From contig NZ_OY782498.1 in NCBI RefSeq assembly GCF_963677845.1, positions 72,001 through 136,000 of the forward strand: DNA of 64,000 bases. Reading direction: 5' to 3'. Both the position numbers and the translations under genes were made by a program. The notes below the pieces were generated by a model. That model worked only from the letters and a program-made list of their open reading frames with translations. It did no database searches and was not told the origin of the DNA. The DNA is from an uncultured Pseudodesulfovibrio sp. (GTDB lineage: Bacteria > Desulfobacterota > Desulfovibrionia > Desulfovibrionales > Desulfovibrionaceae). Shown piece after piece: positions 32,959-43,501 of this stretch (position 1 is its first letter; the number at the start of each line of letters is the position of its first letter).

Positions 32959-35499
32959 TTAGCATTTTTTTGCTTGTGGCCAGACCTGATCCACCTTTTC
33001 GATGGGTACGATTTTGATCCGCTTGCGCAGTTCGTCAGGAATTTCGCTCAAATCCTTCTTGTTTTGGGCTGGAATGAGCACTTTCTTCATGCCGCGAGAT
33101 ACGGCTGCAAGGATTTTTTCCTTGACGCCGCCGACAGGCAGGACGCGTCCACGTAGGCTGATTTCGCCGGTCATGGCCAAATCCGGGCAGACCGGAGTGT
33201 TGGTCAATGCGGAGATGAGTGCAGTCACCAGCGTGACACCGGCAGACGGGCCATCCTTGGGCGTTGCTCCTGCCGGGACGTGAACGTGAATATCCAGTTT
33301 CTCCGAGAAAGCGGGATCAATGCCGTAAGTGTCGGCCATGGTGCGAGCGATGGACAGGGCGGCTTGAGCCGATTCCTTCATCACGTCGCCGAGCTTGCCG
33401 GTCAAAGTGAGCTTGCCCTTGCCGGGCATGGTCGTCACTTCAATGTGCAGAATTTCACCGCCATATGGAGTCCAGGCCAAACCAACCGCAACCCCCGGAG
33501 GCAGGGTGGTTTCCTTTTCGTCGTCCAGAAAACGCGGTGGTCCGAGCAGTGTATACAGATTTTTGGCTGTAACCTTGAATGGTCCTTTTTCGCCTTCGGC
33601 CTTTTTGCGAGCCATTTTGCGGCAAAGGGTGCCAATTTCTCGCTCTACGTTACGCAGTCCGGCTTCACGTGTGTATTCGCGTACCACCTTGGCGATCAGT
33701 TTATCACTGATCGTCAATTCTTTCTCCTTGAGACCGTTTTCATTGGTTTGGCGGGGGAGAATATATCGGCGGGTGATGACGGTTTTTTCCTGTTCAGTGT
33801 AGCCGGGAATGCGAATGACTTCCATGCGGTCCAGCAGTGGGCCGGGGATGGAATCGAGCATGTTGGCCGTGCAGATGAACATGACCTTGGACAGATCAAA
33901 CGCCACGTTCAGATAGTGATCCGTAAACGTGAAGTTCTGTTCCGGGTCAAGTACCTCCAGCAGGGCAGATGACGGATCGCCTCTGAAATCCGAGCCGAGC
34001 TTGTCGATTTCGTCCAGCATGATGACCGGATTTCGGGTGCCGCATTGCTTGATGGCCTGAATGATACGTCCGGGCATGGCCCCGATGTAGGTTCTGCGAT
34101 GACCGCGGATTTCGGCTTCATCACGCATACCACCAAGAGACATGCGGTGGAATTTGCGTCCAAGGCTTCGGGCAATGGAGCGACCAAGCGAGGTCTTACC
34201 TACGCCCGGAGGTCCCACAAAGCACAGGATCGGGCCTTTCATCTTGGGATTAAGTTTGCGAACACTCAGGTATTCAAGAATACGCTCTTTCACCTTTTCG
34301 AGATCGTAGTGATCGTCGTTCAGGATTGTTTCCGCTTTCTTGATGTCCAGACGATCGCGTGAAGTCTTTTTCCACGGCAATTCGGTCATCCAGTCGAGAT
34401 ATGTGCGAATGACGGTCGCTTCAGAGGATTCGGCGTGCATGGTTTCCAGACGGCGAAGCTGTTTGAACGCTTCTTTCATGACGTCTTTGGGCATGCCGGA
34501 GGCGCCAATACTTTTGCGGAGTTCATCCATTTCCTCGGATTCATCTCCTTCATCACCCAATTCGCGTTTTATCGCCTTGAGTTGTTCGCGGAGATAGAAG
34601 TCACGCTGCGCTTTATCCATGCCCTCTTTGGCCATGGTTTGGATCTTGTTCTGCATGCTTGCCACTTCCACTTCCTTGAGCAGCTGTTTGTTCACCAGCT
34701 CAAGTCGTTCCATGGGATCATGGCATTCAAGTATCTTTTGTGCGGCGTCCACCTTCATGCGGAGGTTGGAGGCGATCAGGTCGGCCAGCCTGCCGGGTTC
34801 GGATACATTGTTCAAGACGGACATGATGTCCTGAGCCGAAATGCCGCGCAGAGCCAAAATCTTTTCAGATTGTTCGCGAGAGGAGCGGATAAGGGCTTCC
34901 TGCTCGGCTGTAAGGTCTCCGGTCTCCGGCTCCATGAGTGGTTCCAATTCGGCGATGTGGTACGGATCGTTAGATGTGAACCGTTTGACCTTGGCACGGG
35001 CCAATCCCTGAACAAGAACCTTCAGGCGGCCGTCGGGCATTTTTAACATGCGCATAATCATGCCCACGGTGCCAGTTGTATAGAGTTGTTCTTCCGTCGG
35101 GTCTTCCACGGCCTCGTCCTTTTGCGTCAGGATAAGGATGTAGCGATCTCCGGAAAGTGCGGCGTCCACGGCCTGGACCGATTTTTCGCGGCCAACGAAT
35201 AGCGGCAGGATCATGTAGTTGAAAACCACGATGTCGCGCACGGCCAGAACGGGAAGTGTCTGGGGAATGTCCGCCGGATTGGGACCAGTCATGCCGGTGC
35301 CGTCACCAAACAGTCCGGCGTTACCGCCCGGATTGGTCAGTGCCTCGATGATATCGGGCAACTCCTCGCCGCCGGGTTTGGGGGCTTCGGTTTCAGGGGT
35401 GGCGGGCTTGCGGGTCGGGGCCTTATCTTTGGTGACATCCGACTTCTTGCGTTTTATCCGCGTCGGCTGGATGGGGGATTTCTTGTTTTTTTTGCTCAA
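32959..35499 (-). CDS. lon: ATP-dependent Lon protease
   Basis: 846 aa. A basic N-terminal extension (about 60 residues, KKNKKSPIQPTRIKRKKSD) and an acidic linker precede the Lon substrate-binding domain (about 80-285). The AAA+ module follows, with GPPGVGKTSLGRSIA and IMLDEIDKLG. The serine protease domain contains PKDGPSAGVT (catalytic Ser) and GGVKEKILAA (catalytic Lys). It degrades misfolded and regulatory proteins. The extension makes it longer than the about 785 residues of the E. coli enzyme. No heat-shock element was identified with confidence upstream. Confidence 0.96.
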   Translation of the reverse strand: MSKKNKKSPIQPTRIKRKKSDVTKDKAPTRKPATPETEAPKPGGEELPDIIEALTNPGGNAGLFGDGTGMTGPNPADIPQTLPVLAVRDIVVFNYMILPLFVGREKSVQAVDAALSGDRYILILTQKDEAVEDPTEEQLYTTGTVGMIMRMLKMPDGRLKVLVQGLARAKVKRFTSNDPYHIAELEPLMEPETGDLTAEQEALIRSSREQSEKILALRGISAQDIMSVLNNVSEPGRLADLIASNLRMKVDAAQKILECHDPMERLELVNKQLLKEVEVASMQNKIQTMAKEGMDKAQRDFYLREQLKAIKRELGDEGDESEEMDELRKSIGASGMPKDVMKEAFKQLRRLETMHAESSEATVIRTYLDWMTELPWKKTSRDRLDIKKAETILNDDHYDLEKVKERILEYLSVRKLNPKMKGPILCFVGPPGVGKTSLGRSIARSLGRKFHRMSLGGMRDEAEIRGHRRTYIGAMPGRIIQAIKQCGTRNPVIMLDEIDKLGSDFRGDPSSALLEVLDPEQNFTFTDHYLNVAFDLSKVMFICTANMLDSIPGPLLDRMEVIRIPGYTEQEKTVITRRYILPRQTNENGLKEKELTISDKLIAKVVREYTREAGLRNVEREIGTLCRKMARKKAEGEKGPFKVTAKNLYTLLGPPRFLDDEKETTLPPGVAVGLAWTPYGGEILHIEVTTMPGKGKLTLTGKLGDVMKESAQAALSIARTMADTYGIDPAFSEKLDIHVHVPAGATPKDGPSAGVTLVTALISALTNTPVCPDLAMTGEISLRGRVLPVGGVKEKILAAVSRGMKKVLIPAQNKKDLSEIPDELRKRIKIVPIEKVDQVWPQAKKC

Positions 35500-35597
35500 G
35501 GGAATAACCTCTCATTTGAGTGCAAACTGAGTGTGTTACACCTAATAAGTCGTTAATTCCCGTTTGCAAGTATATTATTATTGCAAAAAAACTGTTT

Positions 35598-35870
35598 TTA
35601 GCGACGGATAGAGAAGGAAGGGAGGGTTTCGTTTGTTTCAGATTGGTCTGCGTCGATTTTTGTCACTCGCGCTAAGGGTGGCCCGTCCCAGAGGGAATGC
35701 TTGAATTTGTCGAGTAATTCCGGTGTGCCTTGCGCCAGTACTTCCACATTCCCATCCGGTAGATTGCGTGCCCAACCCGTGACGCCCAGTTCACGTGCCG
35801 TGTCGCGGGTCCATGCTCTGAACCAGACCCCTTGTACTTTTCCGTGGATGGTGGCGCGGAATTGATGCAT
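35598..35870 (-). CDS. acyP: Acylphosphatase
   Basis: 90 aa with the complete signature GKVQGVWFRAWTRDTA (catalytic Arg) and GWARNLPDGNVEV (catalytic Asn), hydrolysing acyl phosphates. It overlaps the radC-like gene by one base (TGATG-type junction) and so is co-translated with it. Confidence 0.92.
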   Translation of the reverse strand: MHQFRATIHGKVQGVWFRAWTRDTARELGVTGWARNLPDGNVEVLAQGTPELLDKFKHSLWDGPPLARVTKIDADQSETNETLPSFSIRR

Positions 35871-36553
35871 CAGAGATATCCTCCCTCATAAAAGCTGTAA
35901 TAGTCCGTATCAGTGACAACAATATGATCGTGTACGGCTATATCCAGATTCTGTGCGGCTTCCTTGATCATGCCGGTCAACAGTATGTCTTCTTTGGAAG
36001 GAGTCGGGTCGCCGCCGGGGTGGTTATGCGCGAGTATGATGCTGACGGCTTCCAGTCGAAGAGCCATGGCAACAATTTCTCGGGGGAACACCGGGGCAGC
36101 GTTCACCGTTCCGTTGCCGACTTTTTCCCATGCGATGACCCTGTTCTTTGAGTCGAGAAATGCGGTCCAGAATTCCTCGACACCCTTGCCGCCGAGTCTC
36201 GCCATTGCGGCTTCGGCAACATCTCTGGGGTCGGATAAAGGTATACCGCTTCGTGCCTGCGCTTCACCGAGTCGGGCATAGAGTTCTTGCAACAATGTCC
36301 AGTGGGCGGTGACTGCCGGGCCAACTCCTTTGACCGAATCCAATTGGTCGGGGCGAGCCATGATCGCACTTTTCAGCGAGCCAAATCGGTCAATCAGTTC
36401 TTTTGCCAACGGTTTGGTGTCGCGGCGCGGAAGAACCTGTGCCAGCACAAGTTCCATGATTTCATAGTCCGCCAGACTGCGGCTGTTGTCCACGAGTTTA
36501 GCTTTGAGGCGTTGGCGGTGGCCGAGATAGTGCGGGGTGTCTGATTTGGTCAT
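35870..36553 (-). CDS. radC: RadC-family JAB-domain protein
   Basis: 227 aa. Helix-hairpin-helix motifs lie in the N-terminal part (VKGVGPAVTAHW) and a JAB/MPN metal site is at the C-terminus (LAHNHPGGDPTPSKED). The family was once tied to DNA repair, but its true role is unresolved. It overlaps holA by four bases and acyP by one, forming the compact holA-radC-acyP unit. Confidence 0.92.
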   Translation of the reverse strand: MTKSDTPHYLGHRQRLKAKLVDNSRSLADYEIMELVLAQVLPRRDTKPLAKELIDRFGSLKSAIMARPDQLDSVKGVGPAVTAHWTLLQELYARLGEAQARSGIPLSDPRDVAEAAMARLGGKGVEEFWTAFLDSKNRVIAWEKVGNGTVNAAPVFPREIVAMALRLEAVSIILAHNHPGGDPTPSKEDILLTGMIKEAAQNLDIAVHDHIVVTDTDYYSFYEGGYL

Positions 36554-37545
36554 CGGGCGCGACGGGCTTGTCGTTTGGGTTGAAACAGGTCGATCAGTCC
36601 GGCCATGAGGATGTCCAGAGCTTCTTCGTATTTGCGTTCGCCGGTTTTGAGTGACAGTTCGGCTTCAAGGGCCAGATCAATCATACGGGCAACACCGATT
36701 CTGCCCAATCGTTGGGCGATGGGGGCTTTCTTTTTTAGCATATACGGATTGCCTTTGGGGTTTTCCCCGTTGGCGAGCATCCAGTACATGCGTGCCTGAC
36801 TTGCGAGAAATCCGATGAGGTTGAACAGCATCTGGTCTTTGGCCGACTTGGCGTGATCGTCGAGGACCCGTTTCCATACCGAGACTTCGGCCCCGGGTTG
36901 ACTCAAAGCGTCCATGAGGTCGAAAAAAGGCATTTCGCCGGTCTGAGCCACGAGATCAACGTGTTCACGGCGAACTGTGCGCTCATCGCCAGTAGCCAAT
37001 TCAATTTTGTCCAGTTCCAATCGTGCGGCTACAGCGTCCATGGGTAGGGCGAAAGCCAAGGCTTGTCCCGCGCCGGGTTCAAAGGTTAATCCCTCGCGTG
37101 CTGCCCATGCCTTGACGAAATCCGTCAGCGAGCGTTGATCAAGTCCTTTTGATTCCCAAATCCAGTTTTCTTTCTTGGCTTTCTTAAAGAGACCACGTCG
37201 GGACAGTGCAACAGGAACGGGTGGTTTTTTCCCTTTCCATTGGCCCTCCAGACAGAAGACTGGAAAAATGTCGCTGCCAAGTCCTTTGACTCCGGCATCA
37301 AGTTTGTCCCAATGGTCAGCCTTGAGCGTATGAGCACGGCGAACAATCAGAGCCTTGGGCTGAGGAAATAGGGATTTGATGGTCAAGTCAGTCCAGAATG
37401 TGTTGGGCAAAGGCTCTTCGTCGTCGCCCCAGAAAGTCTTGGTTTCCCAGTCGGTTTGTCCGGACGTCTTAATCCGTTCATCAATTTGGGCCTTGATGAG
37501 TTGTGGGTCTGGGCAGATCAAGAAAAGGTATTTTGGGCGGTTCAT
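36550..37545 (-). CDS. holA: DNA polymerase III delta subunit
   Basis: 331 aa. The N-terminus YLFLICPDPQLIKAQIDERI matches HolA, the clamp-loader wrench subunit. The Lys/Arg-rich C-terminal domain ends in QPKRQARRAR. The Walker A motif is degenerate, as is usual for delta. It lies seven bases after lptE, as lptE-holA is commonly arranged in proteobacteria. Confidence 0.85.
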   Translation of the reverse strand: MNRPKYLFLICPDPQLIKAQIDERIKTSGQTDWETKTFWGDDEEPLPNTFWTDLTIKSLFPQPKALIVRRAHTLKADHWDKLDAGVKGLGSDIFPVFCLEGQWKGKKPPVPVALSRRGLFKKAKKENWIWESKGLDQRSLTDFVKAWAAREGLTFEPGAGQALAFALPMDAVAARLELDKIELATGDERTVRREHVDLVAQTGEMPFFDLMDALSQPGAEVSVWKRVLDDHAKSAKDQMLFNLIGFLASQARMYWMLANGENPKGNPYMLKKKAPIAQRLGRIGVARMIDLALEAELSLKTGERKYEEALDILMAGLIDLFQPKRQARRAR

Positions 37546-37552
37546 GGGGTGC

Positions 37553-38050
37553 CTAGTAGTTCTGGGTCATGCGGTCAGCCAGTCGTCGGATGCCAAGTCG
37601 TGTGACTTCGGCGTCAGCCTCGGCTTCGTCGCCTGTGAAAAAAGGCCAGTCCTGTGAGATATCACCTGATTGCCAGAGTACAGAGTCATCAGTTGTGGAT
37701 CGAATGACTGCATTGAAGTAAAACTTGGCAACGGAGCGCAAAGTTTCGTCACTTGCACCGGAAACTGCTGTCGGACGGTAATATTTGGTTATTATGATGG
37801 AAATAACAGAATCTGCACGGTCTTGGCTGTCGACCCATGTGATGGTGCCACGGTTGTTTAATTCGTCTCGGAGAAGCTTGCGAATGCGTGGTTCCAGCCA
37901 TGAGAGTGTGGTCGGGTTGGTGACTTCTCGGACGGCAAGAGTTCGGTATTCTGGAGGGAGTACGGAAGTACCTCCTTCACCGAAGGTATAACCGCTGCAT
38001 CCGGTCAGGATCAGGATGAGAAAGAGGGCGCTATATCGAAGAGAGTGCAT
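37553..38050 (-). CDS. lptE: LPS-assembly lipoprotein LptE
   Basis: 165 aa. The signal peptide ends in the lipobox LTGC, followed by GYTFGEG, typical of LptE. The mature part has the alternating strand pattern of the family (LAVREVTNPTTLSWLEPRIR). It partners LptD in the outer membrane to insert lipopolysaccharide. In related genomes leuS is expected directly upstream (from memory); here 1.9 kb of repeats and a small gene intervene. Confidence 0.88.
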   Translation of the reverse strand: MHSLRYSALFLILILTGCSGYTFGEGGTSVLPPEYRTLAVREVTNPTTLSWLEPRIRKLLRDELNNRGTITWVDSQDRADSVISIIITKYYRPTAVSGASDETLRSVAKFYFNAVIRSTTDDSVLWQSGDISQDWPFFTGDEAEADAEVTRLGIRRLADRMTQNY

Positions 38051-38157
38051 GTTTGATCTCCATGTCGGGCTTTTGAATTGAGGAATAGTAATGGGAAATT
38101 GCGTAAAGGTCTACTTTGATATGATTGGGGAAGGGTACATGGAGCGGTGGGCTTTTT

Positions 38158-38944
38158 TTTTGAAGATGCGCCTTTGGCGAGAGCCATTGTTGGGTGCTGA
38201 AGCACCCAACGTTTTCCATGCCCTGCCGGGCGGGCCTCCTTTTTTGGCAGCGCCCAAAAAAGGAGCAAAAAAGGTCGCTTGCGCTAGTTTGGCCGCCCCC
38301 ATGATTTGCGGCAAGAATCTGATCCAATCGAGTCGGCTCCACCCGATTAAAAGCATAAGCCCTGCCTCTCCCTTTATCCCTCAGTTTAAGATAAATTATC
38401 TAATTCCCTTATCAGAGCCGCCTCCTTCGATTGGTCAGCTTCTAAGCCGCCAATCAAGGGCTGGTTCCCGTCTTCGTCTGGTTGGGAGGGGAAGAAATTG
38501 GCTTCGGAGGGAGAGCGGTGTTGGGGTGCTGGAGCACCCCAAGGCCCTTTATGGATAACGAAGAGCTTGGAATCAAAAGCGAATACTTATGATGAAAAAT
38601 AAATTGGTCACGATGACATGGAGATTCAAAAATATGTGTGATATCGAAGAACTTAGAATCTAAGATGAACACCTACACCCAAAAATCTCTTACATCGACG
38701 AACAATTGATAGCGGGCCTTAGAGCCTGTCCCGCGCGGCGTAACGTAGCCCGACCGAGTCTGTGCAACAGACAATTCTGTCGGGCAATGAAGCCGCGTAC
38801 AGGCTCTTGGGTCCGCTATCAGGCGCACAACGAAAAAGGCGTTTTTTGCCTCCTTTTTTTCGCCTCAAAAAAAGCAGGTCGCCGTAAAGGCGAAACCTTT
38901 GTAAAAATACCGTTTGCATCTTCACTGCGAAAGCACGCAACGCC
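38158..38944. repeat. Left arm of a large inverted repeat (about 790 bp)
   Basis: This segment recurs almost base for base, in inverse orientation, at 46827-47613; the offset stays constant to within one base from end to end. It holds two short hairpins (GTTGGGTGCT...AGCACCCAAC at 38189-38210 and a GGGGTGCT one at 38520-38542) and a 115-bp imperfect palindrome (P3, 38707-38821; ends TGATAGCGG and CCGCTATCA). Open frames occur on both strands, but none has a ribosome-binding site or recognisable product. Confidence 0.93.
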
Positions 38945-39019
38945 CACCAAAAAACGAAGTCCCTCTTTTTTTCTTTCTTCTCTTCTATTGCGCATTCACA
39001 ACTTCCAATTTCTTTAATC

Positions 39020-39440
39020 AAGAGTTGAATCCGGTCTTCATCTGATTGGGAGGTAGAAATTGTCTTTGAAGGAGAAAAGATATTGAAGGGTTAACACCGC
39101 AAAGTCGTTGATGATTGTCGAAGAACATCAAGTCAGAAATGGACACCTACACCGAAAAAAAACTTACATCGACGAACAATTGATAGCGGGCCTTAGAGCC
39201 TGTCCCGCGCGGCGTAACGTAGCCCGACCGAGTCTGTGTCACAGACAATTCTGTCGGGCAATGAAGCCGCGTACAGGCTCTTGGGTCCGCTATCAGGCTC
39301 ACACCCAAAAGGCGTTTTTTGCCTCCTTTTTTCCGCTTCGAAAAAAGTAAGTCGCCATAAAGGCGAAACCTTTGTAAAAAAAACCGTTTGCACCCTCACT
39401 GCGAAAGCACGCAACCCCCACCAAAAAAAGAAGTCCCTTC
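39020..39440. repeat. Diverged third copy of the inverted-repeat unit (direct to the left arm)
   Basis: It starts with a diverged version of the TCTTCGTCTGGTTGGGAGG segment, lacks a block, then matches closely from ACACCTACACC through the P3 palindrome (39181-39295) to GCGAAAGCACGCAAC. Differences from the left arm are scattered, so this copy is older. No gene is seen here. Confidence 0.85.
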
Positions 39441-39576
39441 TCCCCATCTTCGCTACGAAACCAGCTTATCTCCCTCTTCTCTTTTCAAACAAAAACTCAC
39501 ACACCCCGTTGACCCAAACCAACTATCCATATATTCAAGTCAGAACATTCAAGACCATATACGAGGAGTTTCCTGA

Positions 39577-39897
39577 ATGATGACTTTGATCAACATCGCA
39601 ATTATTGTCGCCGTTTGTATCGGTATGTGGAAGACTTTTGAAAAAGCGGGAGAATACGGCTGGGCCTGCCTCATACCCTTCTATAACCTGTGGGTTCTCA
39701 ACCGCATGGGTGGCAAAGAATGGTACTGGTTCATCGGATATTTCATCCCAGTAGTAAACATTATCCTGATGATTCTGCTTTCCATCTCTCTAGCCAAAAA
39801 ATTCGGACAGCCCGCTGTCTTTGCAGCTGGCCTTTTTCTGCTTCCTTTCATCTTCTATCCCATTCTCGGCTTCGGCGAATCCCAATATCAAAAATAG
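39577..39897 (+). CDS. Small DUF5684-type membrane protein
   Basis: 106 aa with three hydrophobic segments and the DUF5684 pattern: WKTFEKAGEYGWACLIPFYN, WYWFIGYFIPVVNII, and a C-terminal FILPFIFYPILGFG-like end (PFIFYPILGFGESQY). GGAG precedes the ATG and a terminator follows. It is the only plus-strand gene between lptE and leuS, in the repeat-rich gap, and so was probably introduced together with the repeats. Function unknown. Confidence 0.8.
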   Translation: MMTLINIAIIVAVCIGMWKTFEKAGEYGWACLIPFYNLWVLNRMGGKEWYWFIGYFIPVVNIILMILLSISLAKKFGQPAVFAAGLFLLPFIFYPILGFGESQYQK

Positions 39898-39915
39898 AGC
39901 TATTGCACTGCATGC

Positions 39916-39957
39916 AAAAAAGCCCGGAAGGACAACATCCTTCCGGGCTTTTTATTT
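39916..39957. terminator. Bidirectional terminator between the DUF5684 gene and leuS
   Basis: AAAAAAGCCCGGAAGGA pairs with TCCTTCCGGGCTTTTT; strong on both strands and serving converging genes. Confidence 0.9.
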
Positions 39958-39975
39958 GATTCAATTAACGTCTTT

Positions 39976-42477
39976 CTAATTTGCTACAATATTTACCAAT
40001 TTATTAGGAATGACTATAACCTTGCGTACAGTTTTCCCTTCGATGAATTTGACCACGTTCTCCATTTCAAGAGCGATCTTTTCCGCGTCTTCCTTGGGGG
40101 CATTGTTCGGTGCCTGGAACTTGCCGCGCATCTTGCCGTTGACCTGAACGACCATGGTCACTTCGTCTTTAATTAAAGCCTTCTCATCAAAGGTAGGCCA
40201 GGATTGTGAAGTCATACCGGCTTCATGGCCCATGGCTTGCCAGAGCTCCTCGCAGATATGCGGAGTCACCGGGGACAACAGGGTCACAGCTGTTGCAATA
40301 GCCGAAGACATGGCCATAGGATCGGACTCCTTGAGTTCGTCCTTGACATGATACATCTCGTTGACCAACTCCATGACAGCCGCGATGACTGTATTGAACT
40401 GGAACTCATTCTCGATGTCCCGCGTAGCACGACGGATAGTGTCGTGTTCCTTGAACCGAAGCTTCTTGGCGGCATCAGACTGTGGATCGTTCGACACCGT
40501 GGGCCAAACAGGTTCCAGCACGCCTTCCATTTCTTCTACCAGACGCCAAAGGCGACTCAGGAAACGGAATGCACCTTCAATACCTTGATCAGACCACTCA
40601 AGTTCCTTAACCGGCGGTGAAGCGAACAGAATGAACAAACGAGTTGCATCTGCGCCGTACTGGTTGATCATGGAATTGGGGTCAACCACGTTGCCCTTGG
40701 ACTTGGACATCTTGCCGCCGTCCTTGAGCACCATGCCCTGCGTCAGCAGGTTGGAAAAAGGCTCGCTCGCCGAAACAAATCCGGTATCACGCAAAGCCTT
40801 GGTAAAGAAACGGGAATAGAGCAGATGCAAAATCGCATGCTCGATGCCACCTATATACTGATCCACGTTCATCCAGTAATCCAGATGTTCCGCGCCCAGC
40901 GCTTCCTCGTCATTGCGCGGGTCACAATAGCGCATGTAGTACCAGGAAGATTCAAAGAATGTATCAAAAGTATCGGTCTCGCGACGGGCAGGCTTGCCAC
41001 ACTTGGGACATTCGCAATTCACGAACTCTTCCATGGTGGGCAGCGGAGACTTGCCATCCTTGCGAACCTGTGCGTTTTCCGGCAGCAACACGGGGAGCTG
41101 ATCCTCGGGGACCGGTACTACACCGCATTCTTCGCAGTAAATAACCGGGATGGGTGCACCCCAGAAACGCTGACGGGAAATGTTCCAATCACGCAGACGA
41201 TAATTGACCGCCATCTTGCCCTTGCCGGACTCGTCAAGATGCTCAACCACGGCCTTCTTGGCAGGCTCATTAGCCATACCGTCGAACTCACCGGAGTTAA
41301 TCAGGAATCCGGGTTCGGTATAGGCGGCCTCCAGATCGGCAGCGTTCAACACTTCACCCTTTTCATGCATTTCCGGCGGATTGATAACCGCCTGCATGGG
41401 CAACTCGTACTTGCTCGCGAATTCAAAATCGCGCTGATCGTGAGCAGGGACAGCCATGACAGCGCCAGTCCCGTAGCCCATGAGTACGAAGTTAGCCACA
41501 AAGATGGGGATATCCTTGCCCGTGACCGGGTTCACGCAATACTTGCCAGTGAAAATGCCTTCTTTTTCCAGATCGTCAGCACCGCGTTTAATGCGGTCCA
41601 TATTTCTAATATTGTTAACGAACGCCTCGACCTCCGCCTTGTTCTCGGCATCGGCGATAAGCGCTTCCACTAACGGATGTTCGGCAGCCACAGACATGAA
41701 TGTTGCGCCGTACAGGGTGTCAGGACGAGTGGTAAAGACATCAATGGTCTCTTCCATATCCTTAATCTGGAAAGTCAATTCCGCACCGTAGGACTTGCCG
41801 ATCCAGTTACGCTGCATTGTTAGCACGCGCTCCGGCCAGCCACCTTCAAGACCTTCAAGATCTTTCAGCAACTCGTCGGCGTAATCGGTGATGCGCAGGA
41901 ACCATTGTTCCATGTCCTTTTGCTCGACCTCGGAATCGCAACGCCAGCACAATCCATCTTCCACCTGCTCATTAGCGAGCACGGTATTACAAGTCGGACA
42001 CCAGTTCTGAGGGGAGTCCTTGCGGTAAGCGAGACCCTTTTCCATGAACTTGAGAAAAAACTTCTGTTCCCACTTGTAATATTCGGGACGGCAGGTCGCG
42101 ATTTCTCGACGCCAGTCATAGGAATATCCGAGACGTTGCAATTGTTCGCGCATCTCGTCGATGTTCTGATATGTCCACTTGGCCGGATGGGTCTCATTCT
42201 TGATAGCCGCATTCTCGGCGGGCAGACCAAACGCGTCCCACCCCATAGGGTGCAACACATTGAAGCCCTGCATGGACTTGAAACGCGCAACGACATCACC
42301 AATGGAGTAGTTGCGCACATGACCCATGTGGATCTTGCCGGAGGGATATGGAAACATCTCCAGCACATAATATTTCGGCTTACCGGGATCAGTTTCGACT
42401 TCAAAGCAACCGGACTCCTTCCAGATGTCCTGCCACTTCTTCTCGATAGCTTCCGGGTTGTATTTTCCTAAAGCCAT
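39976..42477 (-). CDS. leuS: Leucyl-tRNA synthetase
   Basis: 833 aa. The HIGH-type motif [15 protein letters not shown], the Cys pairs [12 protein letters not shown] and CWRC of the zinc-like insertion, the CP1 editing domain ([21 protein letters not shown]) and the KMSKS loop [10 protein letters not shown] identify it. It charges tRNA-Leu. It is the last gene of the ribBA-ribH-nusB-leuS run and its start lies 27 bases after the nusB stop. Confidence 0.97.
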   Translation of the reverse strand: MALGKYNPEAIEKKWQDIWKESGCFEVETDPGKPKYYVLEMFPYPSGKIHMGHVRNYSIGDVVARFKSMQGFNVLHPMGWDAFGLPAENAAIKNETHPAKWTYQNIDEMREQLQRLGYSYDWRREIATCRPEYYKWEQKFFLKFMEKGLAYRKDSPQNWCPTCNTVLANEQVEDGLCWRCDSEVEQKDMEQWFLRITDYADELLKDLEGLEGGWPERVLTMQRNWIGKSYGAELTFQIKDMEETIDVFTTRPDTLYGATFMSVAAEHPLVEALIADAENKAEVEAFVNNIRNMDRIKRGADDLEKEGIFTGKYCVNPVTGKDIPIFVANFVLMGYGTGAVMAVPAHDQRDFEFASKYELPMQAVINPPEMHEKGEVLNAADLEAAYTEPGFLINSGEFDGMANEPAKKAVVEHLDESGKGKMAVNYRLRDWNISRQRFWGAPIPVIYCEECGVVPVPEDQLPVLLPENAQVRKDGKSPLPTMEEFVNCECPKCGKPARRETDTFDTFFESSWYYMRYCDPRNDEEALGAEHLDYWMNVDQYIGGIEHAILHLLYSRFFTKALRDTGFVSASEPFSNLLTQGMVLKDGGKMSKSKGNVVDPNSMINQYGADATRLFILFASPPVKELEWSDQGIEGAFRFLSRLWRLVEEMEGVLEPVWPTVSNDPQSDAAKKLRFKEHDTIRRATRDIENEFQFNTVIAAVMELVNEMYHVKDELKESDPMAMSSAIATAVTLLSPVTPHICEELWQAMGHEAGMTSQSWPTFDEKALIKDEVTMVVQVNGKMRGKFQAPNNAPKEDAEKIALEMENVVKFIEGKTVRKVIVIPNKLVNIVAN

Positions 42478-42504
42478 GATGGAACCTTTTATGGTTTGAA
42501 AAGC

Positions 42505-42951
42505 TTATTTATTGAGAGACTTGGCCACGCCGTCCAAAATGCCGTTCACAAAAGAACGGGACTTGCCGTCCCCAAAGGCTTTGGACAGTTCTATGGCCTC
42601 GTTGATGGCGGCCTTGACCGGAATATCGGTAAACATCATCTCGTAGAGAGAGAGTCGTAGGATGGACAGCTCCACAACGGCGATACGTTCGATCTTCCAA
42701 TGCTGAGTGTTTTCATCAATGGTCTTGTCGATAGCTTCACGATTGACGTCAACGCCCATGACCAGATCATGAGCGAAATCACGTGCGGTCTCAGACTCCT
42801 GAGCCAATACCAACGGATTGATGGAAAACAACGTTTCCATATCCATAGGATTCTTGGAGTCACGAAAACGCATCGAATAAAGCACCTGAAAAGCCAGAGT
42901 ACGTCCCACTCTGCGAATGCCGGGCCGATTGCCCTTTTTCTTGCCAGCCAT
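42505..42951 (-). CDS. nusB: Transcription antitermination factor NusB
   Basis: 148 aa, all helical. RRVGRTLAFQVLYSMRF at the N-terminus, ERIAVVELSILRLSLYEM and IPVKAAINEAIELSKAFG near the C-terminus are family hallmarks. NusB binds boxA RNA with NusE in rRNA antitermination. It starts three bases after ribH ends, the typical ribH-nusB pairing. Confidence 0.95.
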   Translation of the reverse strand: MAGKKKGNRPGIRRVGRTLAFQVLYSMRFRDSKNPMDMETLFSINPLVLAQESETARDFAHDLVMGVDVNREAIDKTIDENTQHWKIERIAVVELSILRLSLYEMMFTDIPVKAAINEAIELSKAFGDGKSRSFVNGILDGVAKSLNK

Positions 42952-42954
42952 ATA

Positions 42955-43422
42955 CTAGAGCTGCTCCAGGACACGGATGGTCTCAAGCAGTGCGGAAGCA
43001 GCTTCCACGCCCTTGTTGCCACCCTTGGAACCGGCCCGTTCAATAGCCTGATCAAGAGAGTCACAGGTCAGCAGACCGAAGCCCATGGGCACACCGGTTT
43101 CCATGCTGGCCTGAGCCACGCCCTTGGCGCACTCGTTGCACACGTAGTCAAAATGCGGAGTGGCGCCACGAATGACGGCACCCAGCACGACCACACCATC
43201 GTAATCGCCGGAGCGAGCCAACTTCTGCGCGGCAATGGGGAGCTCGAAGGCACCGGGTAGTCGAACCAGAGTCAGATCATCTTCACTTCCGCCGTGACGG
43301 ACCAGATAGTCCACAGCACCGGAAATGAGGCGATCAACGATGAAATCGTTGAAACGAGCCGCAACGATGGCGACCTTCAGTCCCTGGGCATTTAATTGTC
43401 CTTCGACAGTCTTCATAGACAT
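42955..43422 (-). CDS. ribH: 6,7-dimethyl-8-ribityllumazine synthase
   Basis: 155 aa. [52 protein letters not shown] and [16 protein letters not shown] are the substrate-binding segments of the icosahedral enzyme. It condenses the ribityl-pyrimidine with dihydroxybutanone phosphate made by RibBA upstream. GGGAGAAAATATC precedes the ATG. Confidence 0.96.
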   Translation of the reverse strand: MSMKTVEGQLNAQGLKVAIVAARFNDFIVDRLISGAVDYLVRHGGSEDDLTLVRLPGAFELPIAAQKLARSGDYDGVVVLGAVIRGATPHFDYVCNECAKGVAQASMETGVPMGFGLLTCDSLDQAIERAGSKGGNKGVEAASALLETIRVLEQL

Positions 43423-43501
43423 GATATTTTCTCCCTACACAATAAAATATATATTCAATGTATTACGGTAGCAATTCCTGAAAAGTCAAATCTGACGGGG
43501 C

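Noticed and set aside
38091-39580. Several open frames of 60-155 codons in the repeat region (also 46779-47625)
   Set aside because: They span hairpins and repeat boundaries, occur on both strands, lack ribosome-binding sites and match no protein family; they repeat only because the DNA repeats.
40825-41673. Plus-strand open frame of 282 codons inside leuS
   Set aside because: Antisense shadow of a fully recognisable leucyl-tRNA synthetase.
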